Numbered from the stretch's first letter, positions 26,609-35,874 are shown. The stretch: 64,000 bases of DNA from Devosia sp. Root635 (GCF_001427605.1 NZ_LMGZ01000006.1:1-64000); one strand, 5' to 3'. Notes: a model not told the origin generated them from the sequence alone. A program made the numbers and translations.

Positions 26609-27523
26609 TTGCCCATCGCCAGCAGCCAGTCCGCGCAGCCGCTTCGCGTCTCGGTCCTGCACAATCGCTTACCCCACGCCGATGGCATCACCATCGGGCT
26701 GGTGGGCCGGGGTATCGGCGCGTCGCTCTCGCCGCTGATGCACGAGCAGGAAGGGGCGCGACAGAGCCTCGACTACCGCTATCACCTGATCGATTTCGAT
26801 CGCCTGGACCTCGACGATTCCCATTTGCCTCTGATACTCGCCGAGGCCCGCGACCTCGGCTTTGCGGGCCTCAACATCACCTATCCGTTCAAGCAGGCAA
26901 TATTGCCGCTGCTTGAGGATCTCGCGCCGGATGCTGCCGCAATCGGCGCCGTCAACACCGTGGTCTTCGGCGACAGGCGCACCATTGGGCACAACACCGA
27001 TTGCTGGGGCTTTGCCGAAAGCTTCCGGCGGGAATTGCCCGATGTGGCGCGGGGCAGGGTGCTGCAGATCGGTTCGGGCGGCGCCGGCGCTGCGGTGTCG
27101 CAGGCGCTGCTGCAATGCGGCGTGGAGCGGCTTGATATCTACGACACCGACGTCACCAGGGCAGAGGACACCGCAGCGCGGCTGCGACGCCTGCGCGGCG
27201 CCGATGTCCACGCGGTGGCCGATGTTGCCGCCGCTGCGATGGAGGCCGATGGCATCGTCAATGCCACCCCGGTCGGCATGGTCAGGCATCCCGGTCTACC
27301 TATCGCTGCGGCGCTGCTCGATAAACGGCACTGGGTAGCCGACGTGATTTATTTCCCGCTCGAAACCGAGCTGATTCGGCAGTCCCGCAGCCGCGGCTGC
27401 CGCGTGCTGCCCGGCGGCGGCATGGCGGTCTACCAGGCCGTGCGAGCGTTCGAGCTGTTCACCGGCCTGCAGCCCGATGCTCCCGCCATGGCCGCGACTT
27501 TTCGGGTCGCCGTGAAGGGATAG
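26609..27523 (+). CDS. Quinate/shikimate dehydrogenase (AroE family)
   Basis: Oxidises quinate to 3-dehydroquinate and/or shikimate to 3-dehydroshikimate. The 304-residue protein has the AroE layout: substrate serines in GASLSPLMHEQEG, the catalytic lysine in LNITYPFKQ, GAVNTVVF, HNTDCWGF, a dinucleotide loop GSGGAGAAVSQAL, NATPVGM and GGGMAVYQ. The residues after strand beta-2 read IYDTDVTRA; the acidic Asp and lack of Arg/Lys/Ser-type NADP clamp suggest NAD use, as in catabolic rather than biosynthetic enzymes. The TTG start follows GGGAG by eight bases. It diverges from the TetR gene, consistent with catabolic control. Confidence 0.85.
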   Translation: MPIASSQSAQPLRVSVLHNRLPHADGITIGLVGRGIGASLSPLMHEQEGARQSLDYRYHLIDFDRLDLDDSHLPLILAEARDLGFAGLNITYPFKQAILPLLEDLAPDAAAIGAVNTVVFGDRRTIGHNTDCWGFAESFRRELPDVARGRVLQIGSGGAGAAVSQALLQCGVERLDIYDTDVTRAEDTAARLRRLRGADVHAVADVAAAAMEADGIVNATPVGMVRHPGLPIAAALLDKRHWVADVIYFPLETELIRQSRSRGCRVLPGGGMAVYQAVRAFELFTGLQPDAPAMAATFRVAVKG

Positions 27524-27531
27524 CCCCGGAC

Positions 27532-28203
27532 CTAGATACGCCCCGTGCTCAGCACGTAATCCACCCCGCTCCGGATATGCCCCGTCAGTTTGTCGACGAT
27601 CCCCCCGACATCGCGTCGCATGGCCAACTCGAACAGTGCCCGGTGGTCGTCCATCACCGCCGAGCCGCGGAAGCTGGCCGCCAGCATGTGGTAGCGGATG
27701 AAGCGGTCGAACACGGAGGCATGCAGGTCGAGCAGCGTGCGCGAGCCGCAGGCCGAGATCAGCGCATTGTGGAAGGCGAAGTCGTAGCGCACCCATTGGG
27801 CGGTGCGATCGATCTCGCCGGCCAGTAACTGCGCCTCGACCACCGACAGCTTGTGGTGTGCCGCCACGACGCGCCCTTCCCAGTCGAGATCGCCGGTCTG
27901 CAGCGACAGGCGGATGGCGTGGCTTTCCAGCAGCAGGCGCAGGTCAGCCACCTCGCGCAGATTGTCGGCCGTCGCGGGCGCTACCTCGAAGCCGCGCTGG
28001 CCCTCGGCTACCACCAGATGCTCGCTCGCCAGCCGGTTGAGGATTTCGCGCAGCGTGCTGACGCTGGCGCCATACTGGGTCTTGAGCGCGTCCAGCTTGA
28101 GTTTTATCCCCGGCTGCAAAATGCCCGCCACGATGTCATCCCGAATGTGCCGGAAGGCGATATCACCAACGCCTTCTTCCACGATCTGCTTGTCGTCCGC
28201 CAC
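27532..28203 (-). CDS. GntR-family (FadR/FCD) transcriptional regulator
   Basis: A 223-residue regulator with a winged-helix N-terminus (IAFRHIRDDIVAGILQPGIK, LKTQYGASVSTLREILNRLA) and an all-helical FCD domain whose metal/ligand residues appear in WVRYDFAFHNALISACGS and MDDHRALFELAMRRD. The start is a GTG at 28203 with GGAGG closely upstream. It converges with the dehydrogenase gene and diverges from the TRAP operon. It may regulate the TRAP operon alongside TetR; an inverted pair TGTCAT and ATGACA (about 28269-28296) in that gap is a possible site. Confidence 0.87.
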   Translation of the reverse strand: MADDKQIVEEGVGDIAFRHIRDDIVAGILQPGIKLKLDALKTQYGASVSTLREILNRLASEHLVVAEGQRGFEVAPATADNLREVADLRLLLESHAIRLSLQTGDLDWEGRVVAAHHKLSVVEAQLLAGEIDRTAQWVRYDFAFHNALISACGSRTLLDLHASVFDRFIRYHMLAASFRGSAVMDDHRALFELAMRRDVGGIVDKLTGHIRSGVDYVLSTGRI

Positions 28204-28339
28204 GCTGGCCTCCGTTGCTCAAGTCATTTAACCCGCGAAAGCGGCCAACGTCAAAGCAATAGAGAAATGTCATATAAAACAAAAAACACATGACAAATAG
28301 GAAATGCGCAGCTAATTTTCCATCGATCGGAAACGGCCA

Positions 28340-28367
28340 TTGACTTGAACGAACTGTTTCGTACATT
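28340..28367 (+). promoter_or_regulatory. TRAP operon promoter with TetR-type operator
   Basis: TTGACT (28340-28345), a 16-base spacer and TACATT (28362-28367) form a good sigma-70 promoter. The palindrome GAACGAACTGTTTCGTAC (28347-28364) matches 14 of 18 positions of the quiC operator and overlaps the -10 box. The rest of 28204-28452 is AT-rich leader with one possible GntR site. Confidence 0.65.
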
Positions 28368-28452
28368 GTGCATCAGGACGGAAAACGACAGCGGCAGAGC
28401 TGTGCGTCCGGTGAGGAAGCCTGGATCACAGGCGACAATTGGGAGGATGACA

Positions 28453-29433
28453 ATGCGTTTTGGATTTACGCGCCGCGCGGTGCTGCTCGGTAGCCTGATG
28501 CTGGCGGCTGCAATGCCCGCCATGGCTCAGGATAAGCCCGTGCTGCGGTTCTCGGCGGTGTTCTCGGCCGAAGATATCCGCGCCGAAATGATGGACCTGT
28601 TCGCCGGCCAGATCATCGAGGATTTCACTCTCGAACCCTACTACGGCGGCAACCTGTTCAAGCAGGGCACCGAGCTGGTGGCGCTGCAGCGCGGCAATCT
28701 TGAAATGGGCAATATCGCCCCGCAGGACGTCTCCAACCAGATTCCGGCCTGGTCGGTGCTGACTTCGGCCTATCTGTTCCGCGATGCGGCCCACCTGCGC
28801 ACCTTCTTCGACAGCGACGTCGGCGCCGAGTTCAAGGCGATGGCCGAAGACCAGCTCGGCATCCACATTCTGGGGCCGACTTACTTCGGCGCCCGCCAGG
28901 TCGGCCTGCGCGGCGACAAGAAAATCATGACGCCCGCCGACATGGCCGGCATCAAGCTGCGCATGCCCGGCGGCGACGCCTGGCAGTTCCTGGGCGAGGC
29001 ACTGGGCGCCAACCCCACGCCGATGGCCTATGCCGAGGTCTATACGGGCCTGCAGACGGGCGCCATCGACGGCCAGGACAATCCGCTCCCCAACGTCGAG
29101 AACATGAAGTTCTATGAAGTGATGGACCAGATCGTGCTGACCTCGCATCTGGTGGGCTATGACCTGCTGGTCATTTCGGGCGATGCCTGGAATGCGATGA
29201 CACCTGAACAGCAGGAGAAGGTGCAGACCGCCGCGACGGCCGCTATCGACTTCAGCCAGCAGGCCCATCTCGACCGCGAAGCCGAGCTGCTGGAACAGTT
29301 CAAGACCGTCGGCCTCGACATCTACGAGCCGGACCTGGAAGCGTTCCGCAGCCATGCCCAGCAGATGTATCTGGACTCCGACCTGGCCAAGGACTGGCCG
29401 GAAGGCGTGATCGATCGCATCAACGCCCTCTAG
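28453..29433 (+). CDS. TRAP transporter substrate-binding protein (DctP)
   Basis: Periplasmic binding protein, 326 residues. The signal peptide has a twin-arginine-like start (MRFGFTRRAVLLGSLMLAAA) and cleavage near PAMAQDK. The ligand-site arginine is in GIKLRMPGGDAWQFLGEALG, followed by the family hallmark NPTPMAYAEVYTGLQTGAID GQ. GGGAGG lies before the ATG at 28453; a longer frame from 28345 would cover the promoter. It is the first gene of an operon with the two TRAP membrane subunits and dehydroquinase, so the ligand is most likely quinate, shikimate or a dehydro form (inference). Confidence 0.9.
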   Translation: MRFGFTRRAVLLGSLMLAAAMPAMAQDKPVLRFSAVFSAEDIRAEMMDLFAGQIIEDFTLEPYYGGNLFKQGTELVALQRGNLEMGNIAPQDVSNQIPAWSVLTSAYLFRDAAHLRTFFDSDVGAEFKAMAEDQLGIHILGPTYFGARQVGLRGDKKIMTPADMAGIKLRMPGGDAWQFLGEALGANPTPMAYAEVYTGLQTGAIDGQDNPLPNVENMKFYEVMDQIVLTSHLVGYDLLVISGDAWNAMTPEQQEKVQTAATAAIDFSQQAHLDREAELLEQFKTVGLDIYEPDLEAFRSHAQQMYLDSDLAKDWPEGVIDRINAL

Positions 29434-29509
29434 ACTGATCTTCGGGTGCGGCGGTACCGATACTCCGGTGCCGCCGCATCCGGCGAGACCTCCGCCTCGG
29501 AGACTGCTG

Positions 29510-30028
29510 ATGAATTCCCGACTTGCCGGCCTCGGCGCGTGGTTGCATGCGCGCGCCGAAAACGTCCTCGCAGCCATGCTCGCCGTGATGTTCTCGGTGT
29601 TCATCCTGCAGATCGTCTTCCGCTACATCCTCAACTTTCCCATCGGCTGGACGCATGAAATCAGCGTCGTCATGTGGTTGTGGATGGTGCTGTTCGGCAC
29701 CGCCTTCGTGGTGCGCGACAGCGAGGAAATCCGCTTCGACATCCTCTATTCGGCAGTCAGCGACCGCTGGCGGCGGGCCATGGTGGCGATCACCGCCATC
29801 ACGCTCATCTTCTTCTTCGTCATCTCGCTGCCGGCGGTTATCGACTACGTGACGTTCATGAAGGTCGAGAAGACCGCCTATCTCAAGATCCGGTTCGACT
29901 GGCTCTATTCCATCTACGCCATCTTTGCGGTGGCAACGATCATCCGCCAGTTCTGGCTCGGCTGCCAGGCGATATGGGGCAGGGGTCCCGGCGCGTTCGA
30001 TCCCACCAAGGCGAGCTCCGGCGTATGA
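29510..30028 (+). CDS. TRAP transporter small permease (DctQ)
   Basis: A 172-residue inner-membrane protein with four predicted helices, the DctQ pattern. Typical pieces are FRYILNFPIGWTHEISVVMW and MVLFGTAFVVRDSEEIRFDI. It partners the large permease that follows, whose ATG overlaps this stop codon (ATGA at 30025-30028). The ATG at 29510 is preceded by GGAG eight bases upstream. Confidence 0.9.
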   Translation: MNSRLAGLGAWLHARAENVLAAMLAVMFSVFILQIVFRYILNFPIGWTHEISVVMWLWMVLFGTAFVVRDSEEIRFDILYSAVSDRWRRAMVAITAITLIFFFVISLPAVIDYVTFMKVEKTAYLKIRFDWLYSIYAIFAVATIIRQFWLGCQAIWGRGPGAFDPTKASSGV

Positions 30029-31335
30029 CCCTCTCTCTTGCTTTCACCCTCGCCCTCGGCCTGATCATCGTGCTGTCGGTGTTCGGCCTGCCCATGGGCC
30101 TCTCCATGATCTGCGCTTCTGTGCTCTACCTGCTGATGCGCGGGCAGGACATGGGGATCGTTGCCGAGCAGTTTCTCAACGGCATGTATTCCAACTACAT
30201 CATGCTGGCCGTGCCGCTGTTCATCCTCGCCGCCGAGATCATGAATTCAGGCACCCTGTCCGAACGGTTGCTGAAGTGGTGCGACGCCGTGGTTGGCCGC
30301 TTCCGGGGCGGCCTGGCCCAGGTCAACATCCTGCAATCCATCGTCTTTGCCGGCATGTCCGGCTCGGCCATCGCCGATGCGGCCGGCTCGGGCAAGATGA
30401 TGCAGCACATGATGACGCAGGATAACAAGTATACGCCCAGCTTCGCCGCCGCGCTGACCGCCGTCACCGCCGTGGTCGGGCCGATCATCCCGCCCTCCAT
30501 TCCCATGGTGCTCTATGCGCTGGTCGCCGATGCCTCCATCGGCTACCTGTTCCTGGCTGGCGTTGTTCCGGGCCTGTTGATGGCTGGCGTCATGATGATC
30601 CAGGTGGCCGTCACCGCCCGCACGCGCAATTTCCCGGTCGAAAAGCCGGTGCCTTTGCGCCAGTTGCCCAAGATGACCTGGCAGGCGCTGCCGGTGCTCT
30701 TCATGCCGATCGTCTTGATGTATGGCATCTATGGCGGCATCACCACGCCGACCGAAGCGGCCGCCGTCGCCGCCTTCTACGCGCTGGTCGTCTCCATCGT
30801 GGTCTATCGCAGCGTCAACCTGCCCGACCTCTATGCGGCGCTGCTGACCAGCGCCAAGACCACCGCGTCCATCGGTATGCTGATCGCCGGCGCGCTGGTG
30901 TTCAACTACGTGGTCACCGTCGAGAACATCCCGCACAGCCTCAGCGCCGTCCTGCTCGCCTGGGATCTCAACCCGATCACCTTCCTGATCGCGGTCAACA
31001 TCCTGCTGCTGATCCTGGGTTGCCTGCTCGAAGGTACCACCATCCTGCTGGTCATCGTGCCGGTGCTGATCCCCACCGCGCAGGCGCTGGGCATCGACAT
31101 GGTGCATTTCGGCGTGGTCGTGGTGGTCAACATCATGCTCGGCCTGGTGACGCCGCCCTATGGCCTGCTGCTCTTCATCATGACGCGTATATCGGGCGCG
31201 CCGATGAAGGATATCGTCGCCGACGTCCTGCCCTTCCTGTTGGGCCTGATCGCGTCGCTGCTGCTCTTTACCTTCGTGCCCGACGTGGTGCTGTTTCTGC
31301 CCAGGATGTTCGGCTATGGCGGGGCTGGCCTATGA
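30025..31335 (+). CDS. TRAP transporter large permease (DctM)
   Basis: A 436-residue inner-membrane protein with about twelve hydrophobic segments, carrying substrate with sodium. Family features include FAGMSGSAIADAAGSGKMM, VGPIIPPSIPMVLYALVA and NIMLGLVTPPYGLLLFI. It overlaps the small permease upstream and the dehydroquinase downstream by four bases each, so the four genes are one tightly coupled operon. Confidence 0.92.
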   Translation: MTLSLAFTLALGLIIVLSVFGLPMGLSMICASVLYLLMRGQDMGIVAEQFLNGMYSNYIMLAVPLFILAAEIMNSGTLSERLLKWCDAVVGRFRGGLAQVNILQSIVFAGMSGSAIADAAGSGKMMQHMMTQDNKYTPSFAAALTAVTAVVGPIIPPSIPMVLYALVADASIGYLFLAGVVPGLLMAGVMMIQVAVTARTRNFPVEKPVPLRQLPKMTWQALPVLFMPIVLMYGIYGGITTPTEAAAVAAFYALVVSIVVYRSVNLPDLYAALLTSAKTTASIGMLIAGALVFNYVVTVENIPHSLSAVLLAWDLNPITFLIAVNILLLILGCLLEGTTILLVIVPVLIPTAQALGIDMVHFGVVVVVNIMLGLVTPPYGLLLFIMTRISGAPMKDIVADVLPFLLGLIASLLLFTFVPDVVLFLPRMFGYGGAGL

Positions 31336-31769
31336 AACCGCTCTATGTCCTCAACGGCCCCAACCTCAACCGGCTCGGCAAGCGCGAGCCATCCATCTAC
31401 GGCACCACGACGCTGGCGGAGGTGGAGCAGATTTGCCGCGCCGCCGCCGGCGACCGGCCCATCGCGTTCCACCAGACCAACAGCGAGGAAAAGCTGATCG
31501 ACCTCGTCCACGAGGCCATCGACGAGGGCGCCGGGATCATCATAAACCCTGCCGCCTTCACCTTTACCTCGCTCGCCCTCCTCGATGCCCTCAAGATGTT
31601 CGAGGGCCCGGTGATCGAGTTCCACATCTCCAACATCCACCGGCGCGAGCCGATCTACCACCGCTCCTATGTCTCGATGCGCGCCGATGCCGTCATGGCC
31701 GGACTGGGCGCCGAAGGCTACGCCACGGCGGTTTCCGCCATTCTGACCATGCTGGCGCGCCGACCCTGA
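31332..31769 (+). CDS. aroQ: Type II 3-dehydroquinate dehydratase
   Basis: Interconverts 3-dehydroquinate and 3-dehydroshikimate, supplying the QuiC dehydratase. The 145-residue length is normal. The active-site arginine and tyrosine are present (Arg18, Tyr23 in KREPSIYG), as are Asn11, Glu96, His98 and the HISNIHRREP motif. However, the loop normally reading NPxAYTHTS is here NPAAFTFTS: residues 76 and 78 are Phe in place of the usual Tyr and His. Its place in the transporter operon makes a catabolic role likely. The start overlaps the large permease stop (ATGA). Confidence 0.87.
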   Translation: MKPLYVLNGPNLNRLGKREPSIYGTTTLAEVEQICRAAAGDRPIAFHQTNSEEKLIDLVHEAIDEGAGIIINPAAFTFTSLALLDALKMFEGPVIEFHISNIHRREPIYHRSYVSMRADAVMAGLGAEGYATAVSAILTMLARRP

Positions 31770-31839
31770 TATGCAACGCCTGGGCCCGTCGCCGGAGGCC
31801 ACAAAAGCGTAGTTTGTTCCCTTTTCTCTAAAATCGGGG

Positions 31840-31868
31840 TTGCACCAAAACCCCGGAATCTCTATCTG
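31840..31868 (+). promoter_or_regulatory. tRNA-Pro promoter
   Basis: TTGCAC (31840-31845), a 17-base spacer and TATCTG (31863-31868) lie 10 bases before the mature tRNA 5' end, a good fit for a sigma-70 promoter driving the tRNA. Confidence 0.5.
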
Positions 31869-31878
31869 TCCGCGCAGT

Positions 31879-31955
31879 CGGGGCGTAGCGCAGCCTGGTA
31901 GCGCATTTGTCTGGGGGACAAAGGGTCGTCGGTTCAAATCCGGCCGCTCCGACCA
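31879..31955 (+). tRNA. tRNA-Pro (anticodon GGG)
   Basis: A 77-base cloverleaf. The acceptor arms CGGGGCG and CGCTCCG close it, with discriminator A and an encoded CCA. The D arm contains AGCGCAGCCTGGTAGCGC. The anticodon stem TTTGT/ACAAA holds the loop CTGGGGG (anticodon GGG), and the T arm has GGTTCAAATCC. It lies alone between aroQ and the phosphotransferase gene. Confidence 0.96.
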
Positions 31956-32022
31956 TTTTCACTCTTGTATTCGTTGCGTTGCGCCGGCATCGGCGCGGCG
32001 CTGCCAGTGTGGAGCCTTGCCG

Positions 32023-32994
32023 ATGCCGCTGACGGCGCTTGAAGTCGAGCCCGCACTGTCAGCCTGGGCAGAGGTTGCAGGCGGCTCCGCCCGCCTTATC
32101 AACCATTCCGAGAACCAGACCTTCCAGCTCGATACACCGGGCCAGGGCAGCTTCACGCTCCGGGTGCATCGCGCCGGCTACCAGTCGCGGGGCTCTATCG
32201 AGAGCGAACTGGCCTGGCTGATGGCCCTGCGCCGCGATACCGCGCTCGCCATTCCCGAGCCGGTTCCTGGCCGCGACGGGCGCCTGTTGCAGCGCTTCGA
32301 CAGCCCGCGCGGCGAGCGGATGGCCGTGCTGTTCCGCCATATTGCCGGCAGCGAGCCGCAGCCCGACAGCAATCTGGGCGAGCTGTTCGGCACGCTCGGC
32401 ACCTATGCCGCTACCATGCACAACCATGCCACCACCTGGCAGCGTCCGCCCGGCTTCGAGCGGCAGGTCTGGCAGGCCGCGACCATTCTCGATTCCGACG
32501 GGCCCTGGGGCGACTGGCGCATGGCGCCGGGTGTCAACACCGACAACCGGCCCATTCTCGACCGGCTGGATTCAGCACTCTGGCTGCGCCTGGCCGCCTA
32601 TGGTACCAGCCCCGACCGCTATGGGCTTGTCCATGCCGACATGCGGCTGGGCAATGTTCTGGTCGATGGCGACAACGTTACGCTGATCGATTTCGACGAT
32701 TGCGGCTTCTGCTGGTTTACCTACGATTTCGCCGCAGCCATCTCCTTCCACGAGGCCAATCCGGCCGTTCCGGCGCTCAAGGCCGCGTGGCTGGAGGGCT
32801 ACCAGTCGGTGCGCCGGCTCAGCGCCGATGACCTGGCGGCGATCGACGCCATGGTGATGCTGCGCCGCATGGCGCTGCTGGCCTGGATCGGCTCGCATGC
32901 CGAAACCAGCCTGGCCCGCCAGCACATGCAGGGCTTTGCCGATGGCACGGCGCAACTGGCCGAACGCTACCTGCGCGGCGCCCTCTGGCCGTAG
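32023..32994 (+). CDS. Aminoglycoside-phosphotransferase-family kinase
   Basis: A 323-residue protein kinase-like fold phosphotransferase (APH/ThrB-II/SrkA group). The catalytic and metal motifs are intact: LVHADMRLGNVLVDGDNV with the HxDxxxxN pattern and LIDFDDCGFCWFTYD with the DFD aspartate. The substrate is not evident; SrkA-like protein kinase or homoserine/choline-type small-molecule kinases are options. The ATG at 32023 follows GGAG by eight bases. A longer frame would overlap the tRNA and is rejected. It converges with the exopolysaccharide polymerase gene four bases away. Confidence 0.82.
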   Translation: MPLTALEVEPALSAWAEVAGGSARLINHSENQTFQLDTPGQGSFTLRVHRAGYQSRGSIESELAWLMALRRDTALAIPEPVPGRDGRLLQRFDSPRGERMAVLFRHIAGSEPQPDSNLGELFGTLGTYAATMHNHATTWQRPPGFERQVWQAATILDSDGPWGDWRMAPGVNTDNRPILDRLDSALWLRLAAYGTSPDRYGLVHADMRLGNVLVDGDNVTLIDFDDCGFCWFTYDFAAAISFHEANPAVPALKAAWLEGYQSVRRLSADDLAAIDAMVMLRRMALLAWIGSHAETSLARQHMQGFADGTAQLAERYLRGALWP

Positions 32995-32998
32995 ACGG

Positions 32999-34282
32999 TC
33001 AGACCAGCATCTGCGCGCGGGGGGCACCGCGGCGGTCGTCATTGCCGATGGCGCTGGCTATCCCCCAGATCAGCCCGACCAGCAGGTACCAGTGGCGCCA
33101 GTGGTCGGAATCGATGATCGCCGACTCTCCCACCAGCATGGCGAAGGTCGCCACCAACGGGATCATCATGAGGCGGTAGGGGGAGGGGCGGGTGAGCGCC
33201 GCGATGCCGCGCCACAGGGTCAGGACGATCAGCAGGTAATAGAGCGCCCCGCCGCCCCAGCCATAGACATGCAGCACCGTGACATAGACATTGTGCGGCT
33301 CCTCGATGATGCGCAGGTTGTGGAACTCGCTCGGGCCAAGGCCCAGCGGATGATCGAGAGCCAGCTCGAACGCATAGCCCTGCCGGCCGAAGCGCCCGGT
33401 TTCCCCTGAATCGTAGTTCTGTCCGGCGGCGCGGGTCTCGAACAGGTCGGCCACCTGGGGGATGCTGAGCAGCCCCGCCAGCGCCACGACGAGCATTGCC
33501 GCGCCCACCAGCGACATGATCATGATGCGCACCTTGTCGCGTGCCGCCGCTTCCAGCCAGAAGCACAGCACCAGCACGATCAGCGACGACAGCGCGAAAT
33601 GCCCCCATGCCGCGCGCGAAAAGCTGACGAATACCCCTACGAACAGCACCATGTAGATGATAGCGGCGACGACGGCCGTGCGCCCCGAAGCCAGCAATAT
33701 GCGTTGCAGCGCATACATGGCCGGCAGCACCAGGAACGGACCGAAGACATTGGGGTCGTTGAACGCCGCCTTGGCCCGGCCGTAGCGCAGGAAGATATCG
33801 GCACCCGGCATGATGCCGAGATAGGCCAGCGTGCCCACCAGCGCCGAGATCACCGCGATGGCCGTATAGGCATTCATGACGATCCGCATCCGCCGCTCGG
33901 TGGCCTCCGCCACGTAATTGGCGACGAAATAGCTGGTCAGCAGCAGGAAGATGGTGACGATGGAAAAGATCAGCGCGTTGCCGATCGGGGTGTAGCGCAC
34001 CTGGAAACAGGCGATTAGTGCGAAAGGAACGAAGGCGAGCAGCAGCGCCAGCAGCCCGAAGGTGGACCGGTAGAGCCCGAGGCCGGCCACAAAGGCCAGT
34101 GGCAGCACGATGAGAAAGGTCAACTCGTACGGGGAGGGCTCGAACAGCACCAGCCCGCCGGTGAAGATCCATACCCCCACCATCACGTCGAGCAGGCGCA
34201 TGGCACGCAGGCGAATGACGGCAAGGCCGAGTCCTCTGGACCCGGCCCCTGCATGGCCATCAAGGGTTCCGGCTGCGCTCAA
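32999..34282 (-). CDS. O-antigen ligase/polymerase-family membrane protein
   Basis: A 427-residue inner-membrane protein with about eleven hydrophobic segments and the Wzy_C/O-antigen-ligase signature: a long periplasmic loop ending LALDHPLGLGPSEFHNL, then EEPHNVYVTVLHVYGWGGG, where the conserved His-Asn lies. It probably polymerises or ligates exopolysaccharide repeat units on the periplasmic side. The TTG start at 34282 overlaps the stop of the upstream glycosyl-phosphate transferase (TTGA), but no ribosome binding site is obvious. An ATG at 34201 (MRLLDVMVG) is an alternative. Confidence 0.82.
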   Translation of the reverse strand: MSAAGTLDGHAGAGSRGLGLAVIRLRAMRLLDVMVGVWIFTGGLVLFEPSPYELTFLIVLPLAFVAGLGLYRSTFGLLALLLAFVPFALIACFQVRYTPIGNALIFSIVTIFLLLTSYFVANYVAEATERRMRIVMNAYTAIAVISALVGTLAYLGIMPGADIFLRYGRAKAAFNDPNVFGPFLVLPAMYALQRILLASGRTAVVAAIIYMVLFVGVFVSFSRAAWGHFALSSLIVLVLCFWLEAAARDKVRIMIMSLVGAAMLVVALAGLLSIPQVADLFETRAAGQNYDSGETGRFGRQGYAFELALDHPLGLGPSEFHNLRIIEEPHNVYVTVLHVYGWGGGALYYLLIVLTLWRGIAALTRPSPYRLMMIPLVATFAMLVGESAIIDSDHWRHWYLLVGLIWGIASAIGNDDRRGAPRAQMLV

Positions 34283-35802
34283 TAGGCGTTCTCGTTCTTG
34301 GCGACGAGCGACACCGGCGTCATCACCACGATGTAGAGGTCGAACAGGATCGACCAGTGCTCGATGTAATAGAGGTCGTGGTTCACCCGCTGCATGATCT
34401 TGTCGATCGTGTCGGTTTCCCCGCGCCAGCCGTTAACCTGCGCCCAGCCCGTCATGCCCGGCTTCACCCGATGGCGCGCGAAATAGCCTTCCACGGCTTC
34501 GTAATAGAGCTTGTTCTCGGCCTTGGCCTGCAAGGCATGCGGGCGAGGGCCGACGATGGACAATTCGCCCTTGAGTACGTTGAACAGTTGCGGCAGCTCG
34601 TCGATGGAAGTCTTGCGGATGAACCTGCCGACGCGCGTCACCCGCGGGTCGCCCTTGGTCACCAGCTTGGCCGCCCCGGCATCGAGCATATCGGTCCGCA
34701 TCGAGCGGAACTTGTAGATCTTGATCAGCTCATTGTTGAAGCCGTGCCGGTTCTGCATGAAGAACACCGGCCCCTTGCTCTCGAGCTTGACCGCGATGGC
34801 GGCGGCCACCATCACCGGCGACAGCAGGATCAGCGCCGTCAGTGCCACCAGCTTGTCGAACACCCACTTGAACACCAGGTTCCAGTCCGAAATCGGCCGG
34901 TCGGCCATGTCGAACACAGCGATGTCCCCGACATAGGAATAAGCCTTGTTGGTGAATTTGAGCTTGCTCATATGCGCCGACAGCCGAATGTCCACCGGCA
35001 GCACCCACAGCTGGGTCAGCATGTCGAGCACCCGCTTTTCGGCCGAGAGCGGCATCGACACCATCACCAGGTCGACCGGCGTCCGCCGGGCGAATTCGAT
35101 GAGGTCGGCCACCTTGCCCAGCTTGGCATACCCGGCCACCATATCGGGCGACCGGTCGTCGATGCGGTCGTCGAACAGGCCCAGCAGCCGGATATCGTTG
35201 CTGGCGCCGGCCTCGATTTGCGCGATCAGCGTCTCGGCATCCTTGCCGCCGCCCACGATCACGGTGCGGCGGCGCAGCCGTCCCGCGGCCGTCCAGTTTT
35301 GTACCAGAGCGCGCAGGCCGATGCGGAAGGCAACCAGCAGCGCGGCGCCGCCGAGAAACCAGCTGATCAGCCAGACGCGGGAAAACACGTCTCCCGCCTT
35401 GAAGAAGAAAATGCCCACTGTCACCGCGGTCATCACCAGCGTCCAGCCGATCAGCACCCTGCCGGTTTGATTGAACACGGTGCGGTAGGCCGCGATGCGA
35501 TGGGTGCGGGCCGAATTGAACAGCACATTGGCCAATAGGCATGCGGCCAGGATGACGGGAACGTAGAAGGCCGGCTGCCCCGGCTCGACGTAATATTGGT
35601 AGATCCCGTAGCCCAGCGCGGCCAGCAGCACGGCTTCGACCACCTGGGCCAGCCCCACCACCACCGCCCCCGAAATGCTGCGTTCCGCCGGCGCGGCAAT
35701 AATGGCCTCCGCCTGGTCGGAAAGCCGTCGCCCCGACTCGTCTGCCACGCTCTGCCTGGATGCGTGCTCCAGCACGGCCTGCTTGGGATCAACTCGATAC
35801 AT
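34279..35802 (-). CDS. Undecaprenyl-phosphate sugar-1-phosphate transferase (WcaJ-type)
   Basis: Starts exopolysaccharide assembly by moving a hexose-1-phosphate onto undecaprenyl phosphate at the inner membrane. The 507-residue protein has four N-terminal membrane segments, a Rossmann-like CoA-binding region with [15 protein letters not shown], a fifth membrane hairpin ([20 protein letters not shown]) and the bacterial sugar transferase core. The core shows [45 protein letters not shown] and a terminal [14 protein letters not shown]. It matches the EPS sugar transferase (WcaJ/ExoY/PssA) family in full length. The gene lies between glycosyltransferase and polymerase genes. Confidence 0.93.
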   Translation of the reverse strand: MYRVDPKQAVLEHASRQSVADESGRRLSDQAEAIIAAPAERSISGAVVVGLAQVVEAVLLAALGYGIYQYYVEPGQPAFYVPVILAACLLANVLFNSARTHRIAAYRTVFNQTGRVLIGWTLVMTAVTVGIFFFKAGDVFSRVWLISWFLGGAALLVAFRIGLRALVQNWTAAGRLRRRTVIVGGGKDAETLIAQIEAGASNDIRLLGLFDDRIDDRSPDMVAGYAKLGKVADLIEFARRTPVDLVMVSMPLSAEKRVLDMLTQLWVLPVDIRLSAHMSKLKFTNKAYSYVGDIAVFDMADRPISDWNLVFKWVFDKLVALTALILLSPVMVAAAIAVKLESKGPVFFMQNRHGFNNELIKIYKFRSMRTDMLDAGAAKLVTKGDPRVTRVGRFIRKTSIDELPQLFNVLKGELSIVGPRPHALQAKAENKLYYEAVEGYFARHRVKPGMTGWAQVNGWRGETDTIDKIMQRVNHDLYYIEHWSILFDLYIVVMTPVSLVAKNENAY

Positions 35803-35874
35803 GGGACGCTACCAGGACGAAAATCTCGCCGGTATTGTCGCCGCAAGGCGTTTAAACTCGATGAAGCCGAACCC

